From assembly GCA_041495845.1 (NCBI GenBank), contig JBGQDM010000143.1, positions 1 to 6,622 of the forward strand: a DNA stretch of 6,622 nt, in the 5' to 3' direction. How positions within the stretch are numbered: the first letter of the stretch is position 1; every line of letters starts with the position of its first letter. Below the pieces are notes generated by a model. It was not told the DNA's origin, ran no database searches, and was given only the letters and a program-made list of their open reading frames with translations. Positions 4,104-6,622 of the stretch are shown in pieces. A program made the position numbers and the translations under genes. The stretch comes from JBGQDM01 sp041495845 (lineage in GTDB: Bacteria; Acidobacteriota; Terriglobia; Terriglobales; Acidobacteriaceae).

Positions 4104-6008
4104 ATGGCTACTGATCGCATTGTCGGGATTGATTTGGGGACCACGAACTCACTCGTCGCCTACATGGAGGGCGGGCGTCCGGTGGTGATTCCCGGAGAAG
4201 ACGGGCTGAATCTGGTGCCCTCGGTGGTGGCGCTCGATTCCGGCGGGCAGATGATTGTCGGCAATGCGGCAAGAAAGTTTTTGATTGAGACACCGGACCA
4301 TGCCGTGTATTCCATCAAGCGGCTGATGGGGCGGGGCGTGGAGGACGTACACGCCGAATTGAAGTATTTTCCCTTCCGTCTGGCGGAGGACCTGCTGGCG
4401 GGGGAAGTGTTGCGCATCCGGCTGGGCTCAAAGACGTTTACGCCGCCGGAGATTTCCGCGCACATTCTGCGGCAGTTGAAACGCAACGCCGAGCGGCACT
4501 TTGGTGCCGCGGTGACGAAGGCCGTGATCACGGTACCGGCATATTTCAACGACGCCCAGCGGCAGGCCACCAAAGACGCGGGCCGCATCGCCGGCCTGGA
4601 CGTGCTGCGGTTGGTGAATGAGCCGACGGCCGCATCGCTGGCTTACGGGCTGCAGGAGAAGAAAAACGGAATCGTCGCGGTCTACGATTTCGGCGGTGGC
4701 ACGTTTGACATTTCCATTCTCAAGCTGCACGACGGGATCTTCGAAGTGATCGCGACCAATGGCGACACGCACCTCGGCGGCGACGATATTGACAACCTCT
4801 TGATCGGGATCGCGTTGGATGACATCGCTGGAGACATGCACACGGACGTGCGGCGCAAGGCGGGAGTCGTGCAGGCAATCCGGAAAGCGGTGATTGACGC
4901 CAAGATCCACCTCTCCACTTGCGCCGACGCCGAGATCGGCGTGCAGTTGCCGGACGGAAAACGCTACGAGCGCGAAATTACGCGCGATCTCTTCCAACGA
5001 CTGATTGCACCGATTCTCGAGCGCACCGTCGGCCCCTGCCGGCAAGCTCTGAAAGACGCACAGCTCAAGCCCGAGCAGATTGATGAGGTCGTGCTGGTCG
5101 GAGGCTCGACTCGGATTCCCCAGGTGCGCAAGCTAGTACAGGAAATCTTTGGGCGTGAAGAACTGCACACCGAACTGAACCCCGACGAAGTAGTCGCGTT
5201 GGGAGCCGCGGTACAGGCCAACATTCTGAGCGGCGGCTCGGCGGCGACGGAAAACATGCTGCTGTTGGATGTAACGCCGCTCTCGCTTGGGATTGAAGCT
5301 CTGGGAGGTGTGGTGGCCAAGATCATCCACCGCAACTCCACCATCCCGGCGTCGGCGGTGGAGCATTTCACCACCGGCGTGGAGGGGCAGACGAATGTGG
5401 CCATCCACGTGGTGCAGGGGGAGCGGGAACTGGCGAAAGACTGCCGCTCCCTGGCACGGTTTGATTTGCGCGGGATTCCGCCGCTGCCGGCGGGCATGCC
5501 GCGCATTGAGGTGCGGTTTCTGATTGACGCCAACGGGATTCTGCAAGTTGCCGCGCGGGAGCAGCGCAGCGGTAAGGAAGCGCAGATTTCCGTGCAGCCC
5601 AGCTATGGCCTGACCGACGATCAGGTAGAAAAGATGATTCTGGAGTCGTTCGATTTCGCCGAGCAGGACTTGTCCGAGCGGCAGTTGGTGGAGGCGCGCA
5701 ACGAGGCGGAGACGATTCTGACGGCCCTGGCTAAGGGACGCACGAGCCCGGCATGGGCGGTACTCACCGCCCGCGAGCACGAAGAAATTGCCGGGCTGGA
5801 GAGTGCGCTGCTTCGGAAGAAGGGCGGCGACGACCATAAGCTGATTCGTGCCGCGATTGATGCGCTCAACCGGGCGACGATGCGACTGGCCGAGTTGATG
5901 ATGGATTCCGCCGTCGCCACCGTGTTGCACGGCAAGACGATGGGCGAAGTGGATTTGGGCGAAGGCCCGGAAGCTCCCCATCCCATCGGCAAAGCAGAAT
6001 TCAAGTAG
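4104..6008 (+). CDS. hscA: Hsp70-family chaperone HscA
   Basis: HscA is the specialised Hsp70 that uses ATP to act on IscU and promote cluster transfer. From the ATG at 4104 it has 634 residues (E. coli about 616). All three Hsp70 signatures are visible: IDLGTTNS (9-16), VYDFGGGTFDIS (193-204) and VLVGGSTRIPQVRKLV (330-345), plus VNEPTAASLAYG (171-182). The interdomain linker region NMLLLDVTPLSLGIE is at 384-398. The substrate-binding beta domain runs to about 500, followed by the helical lid, whose ESFDFAEQDLSERQLVEARNEA region (514-535) is HscA-like. It follows hscB and acts on the LPPVK-bearing IscU upstream. The reading frame opens at a TTG at 4053, but that would translate one arm of the inverted repeat; the ATG gives MATDRIVGIDLG, the normal Hsp70 start. 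No Shine-Dalgarno precedes it. A tail of about 25 residues after the lid lacks any EEVD-like end. A general DnaK is unlikely given context. Confidence 0.94.
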   Translation: MATDRIVGIDLGTTNSLVAYMEGGRPVVIPGEDGLNLVPSVVALDSGGQMIVGNAARKFLIETPDHAVYSIKRLMGRGVEDVHAELKYFPFRLAEDLLAGEVLRIRLGSKTFTPPEISAHILRQLKRNAERHFGAAVTKAVITVPAYFNDAQRQATKDAGRIAGLDVLRLVNEPTAASLAYGLQEKKNGIVAVYDFGGGTFDISILKLHDGIFEVIATNGDTHLGGDDIDNLLIGIALDDIAGDMHTDVRRKAGVVQAIRKAVIDAKIHLSTCADAEIGVQLPDGKRYEREITRDLFQRLIAPILERTVGPCRQALKDAQLKPEQIDEVVLVGGSTRIPQVRKLVQEIFGREELHTELNPDEVVALGAAVQANILSGGSAATENMLLLDVTPLSLGIEALGGVVAKIIHRNSTIPASAVEHFTTGVEGQTNVAIHVVQGERELAKDCRSLARFDLRGIPPLPAGMPRIEVRFLIDANGILQVAAREQRSGKEAQISVQPSYGLTDDQVEKMILESFDFAEQDLSERQLVEARNEAETILTALAKGRTSPAWAVLTAREHEEIAGLESALLRKKGGDDHKLIRAAIDALNRATMRLAELMMDSAVATVLHGKTMGEVDLGEGPEAPHPIGKAEFK

Positions 6009-6018
6009 AGGACAACCC

Positions 6019-6441
6019 ATGACCGACGAAAAAGTACAAGGAACAGGGGCGGCGACGATGGAAGCTCCGGCGGAAAATCTGGTGCAGGTCACATTTTTGC
6101 CCCAGGGCAAGACGGTCACGTTCGAACACGGCAAGCTGCCGTATAAGGACCACGGCAAACGCGAGTCGCTGCTCGATGTAGCGCTCAACCACGGCATTCA
6201 TCTGGACCATGCCTGCGGCGGAAACTGCGCCTGCACCACCTGCCACGTGTGGGTGAAGGAAGGCGCCGAGTGCCTGACCGAAATGCAGGATGACGAAGCG
6301 GACAAGCTGGACATGGCGGCCGACCTGCAGCTGAATTCGCGTCTGGGGTGCCAGGTGGCGATTACCAAGCCCGGAAAAATCGTGGTCGAAATTCCGGCGT
6401 GGAACCGCAACTATGTTTCTGAAGAGCACGGGGATTCGTAA
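6019..6441 (+). CDS. fdx: Isc-type [2Fe-2S] ferredoxin
   Basis: This adrenodoxin-like ferredoxin supplies electrons for cluster assembly on IscU and IscS. The 140-residue protein has the binding pattern HACGGNCACTTC: ligands C66, C72 and C75, with the fourth, C111, in SRLGCQV. C70 is an extra cysteine also found at this place in E. coli Fdx (SCACTTC), and C85 is additional. LLDVALNHGIHLDHACGG (51-68) and the end IVVEIPAWNRNYVSEEH match the Isc ferredoxin rather than plant-type ferredoxins. About 20 residues rich in Ala, Glu and Thr precede the family start, so it is longer than E. coli Fdx (111). The start ATG has AGAGGA at 6007-6012, overlapping the hscA stop codon, with six bases of spacing. 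Ten bases separate it from hscA, implying coupled expression. The stop codon lies at the edge of the AT-rich repeat that follows. Confidence 0.95.
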   Translation: MTDEKVQGTGAATMEAPAENLVQVTFLPQGKTVTFEHGKLPYKDHGKRESLLDVALNHGIHLDHACGGNCACTTCHVWVKEGAECLTEMQDDEADKLDMAADLQLNSRLGCQVAITKPGKIVVEIPAWNRNYVSEEHGDS

Positions 6442-6462
6442 TTCTTGTAATTTCGTGATTTC
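6438..6462. repeat. Second GTAATTT-type AT-rich repeat, fdx-iscX junction
   Basis: GTAATTTCGTGATTTC at 6447-6462 matches 14 of 16 positions with the reverse complement of the right arm of the hscB-hscA inverted repeat, and a degenerate unit (GTAATTCTT) precedes it at 6438-6446. The first unit supplies the TAA stop of fdx. Only one orientation is present here, so there is no long hairpin. It occupies most of the spacer to iscX. Confidence 0.5.
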
Positions 6463-6479
6463 ACTCTTGGGGACGCGTG

Positions 6480-6622
6480 ATGGGACGACCATTAAGCTGG
6501 GACGATGCCGAAGATCTGGGAATTTTGCTGGCGGAGGCGCATCCCGCTGTGGACCCGCTCACCCTGCGCTTCACCGACTTGCACAAGTGGGTGACGGAAT
6601 TGCCCGACTTCAAGGATGATCC
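6480..6622 (+). CDS. iscX: IscX, N-terminal part (runs off right edge)
   Basis: Reading from the ATG at 6480 gives 47 full codons starting MGRPLSWDDAEDLGILLAEA. DPLTLRFTDLHKWVTELP and DFKDDP follow, nearly the same as E. coli IscX (DPKTVRFTDMHQW, DFDDDP). IscX is a small acidic protein that binds iron and the IscS surface shared with frataxin and ferredoxin, and it modulates desulfurase activity. E. coli IscX is about 66 residues, so roughly the last 20 lie outside the window. GGGGA at 6469-6473, six bases before the ATG, is a plausible ribosome-binding site. The spacing from fdx is 38 bp, and its place directly after fdx is the same as in proteobacteria. A different frame is open over the same stretch but has no similarity to anything I recognise. 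Confidence 0.93.
   Translation, partial: MGRPLSWDDAEDLGILLAEAHPAVDPLTLRFTDLHKWVTELPDFKDD

Noticed and set aside
5133..6197. A 354-codon minus-strand open frame across hscA and fdx
   Set aside because: It is a shadow of conserved coding sequence, has biased composition, and shows no motif.
6413..6619. A 68-codon open frame across the fdx-iscX junction
   Set aside because: It overlaps iscX in another frame, and the iscX frame has clear family motifs.

Overview
The window carries an almost complete ISC-type iron-sulfur cluster assembly operon on the + strand, in the same gene order as the Escherichia coli locus: an Rrf2-family regulator in the iscR position, then iscS, iscU, iscA, hscB, hscA, fdx and the start of iscX, which runs off the right edge. 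A divergent gene whose product begins like a response-regulator receiver domain runs off the left edge.

Host: the sequence is GC-rich with GC-rich third codon positions. It has a TTG-started regulator, good Shine-Dalgarno sites for some genes, and AT-rich iterated GTAATTT repeats in two spacers. The Isc proteins are clear orthologues of the proteobacterial ones, but several details differ: the regulator is SUF-like, HscB has an N-terminal tetracysteine module, and IscS and Fdx have N-terminal extensions. From memory this best fits an acidobacterial genome. That is a low-to-moderate confidence inference, because no rRNA or phylogenetic marker is present.

Layout: 1-85, minus-strand response regulator start. 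86-526, non-coding divergent region with a 6-bp-stem hairpin near the regulator gene and, close to iscR, a probable promoter followed by a perfect 6+6 bp palindrome that could be the regulator's operator. 527-3183, iscR-like, iscS, iscU and iscA, with a strong RNA hairpin in the iscU-iscA spacer. 3248-6441, hscB, hscA and fdx, with a long AT-rich inverted repeat between hscB and hscA. 6442-6479, a short spacer containing a related repeat. 6480 to the end, iscX.

How it works together: IscS takes sulfur from cysteine and passes it to the scaffold IscU. Fdx supplies electrons, and IscX modulates IscS. HscB recruits IscU to the Hsp70 HscA, which binds the LPPVK motif visible in this IscU and promotes cluster release. 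IscA carries clusters onward. The Rrf2 protein, with its own cysteine triad, probably senses cluster status and regulates the operon. No cryptic non-Isc system was found. The points of interest are departures from the textbook operon.
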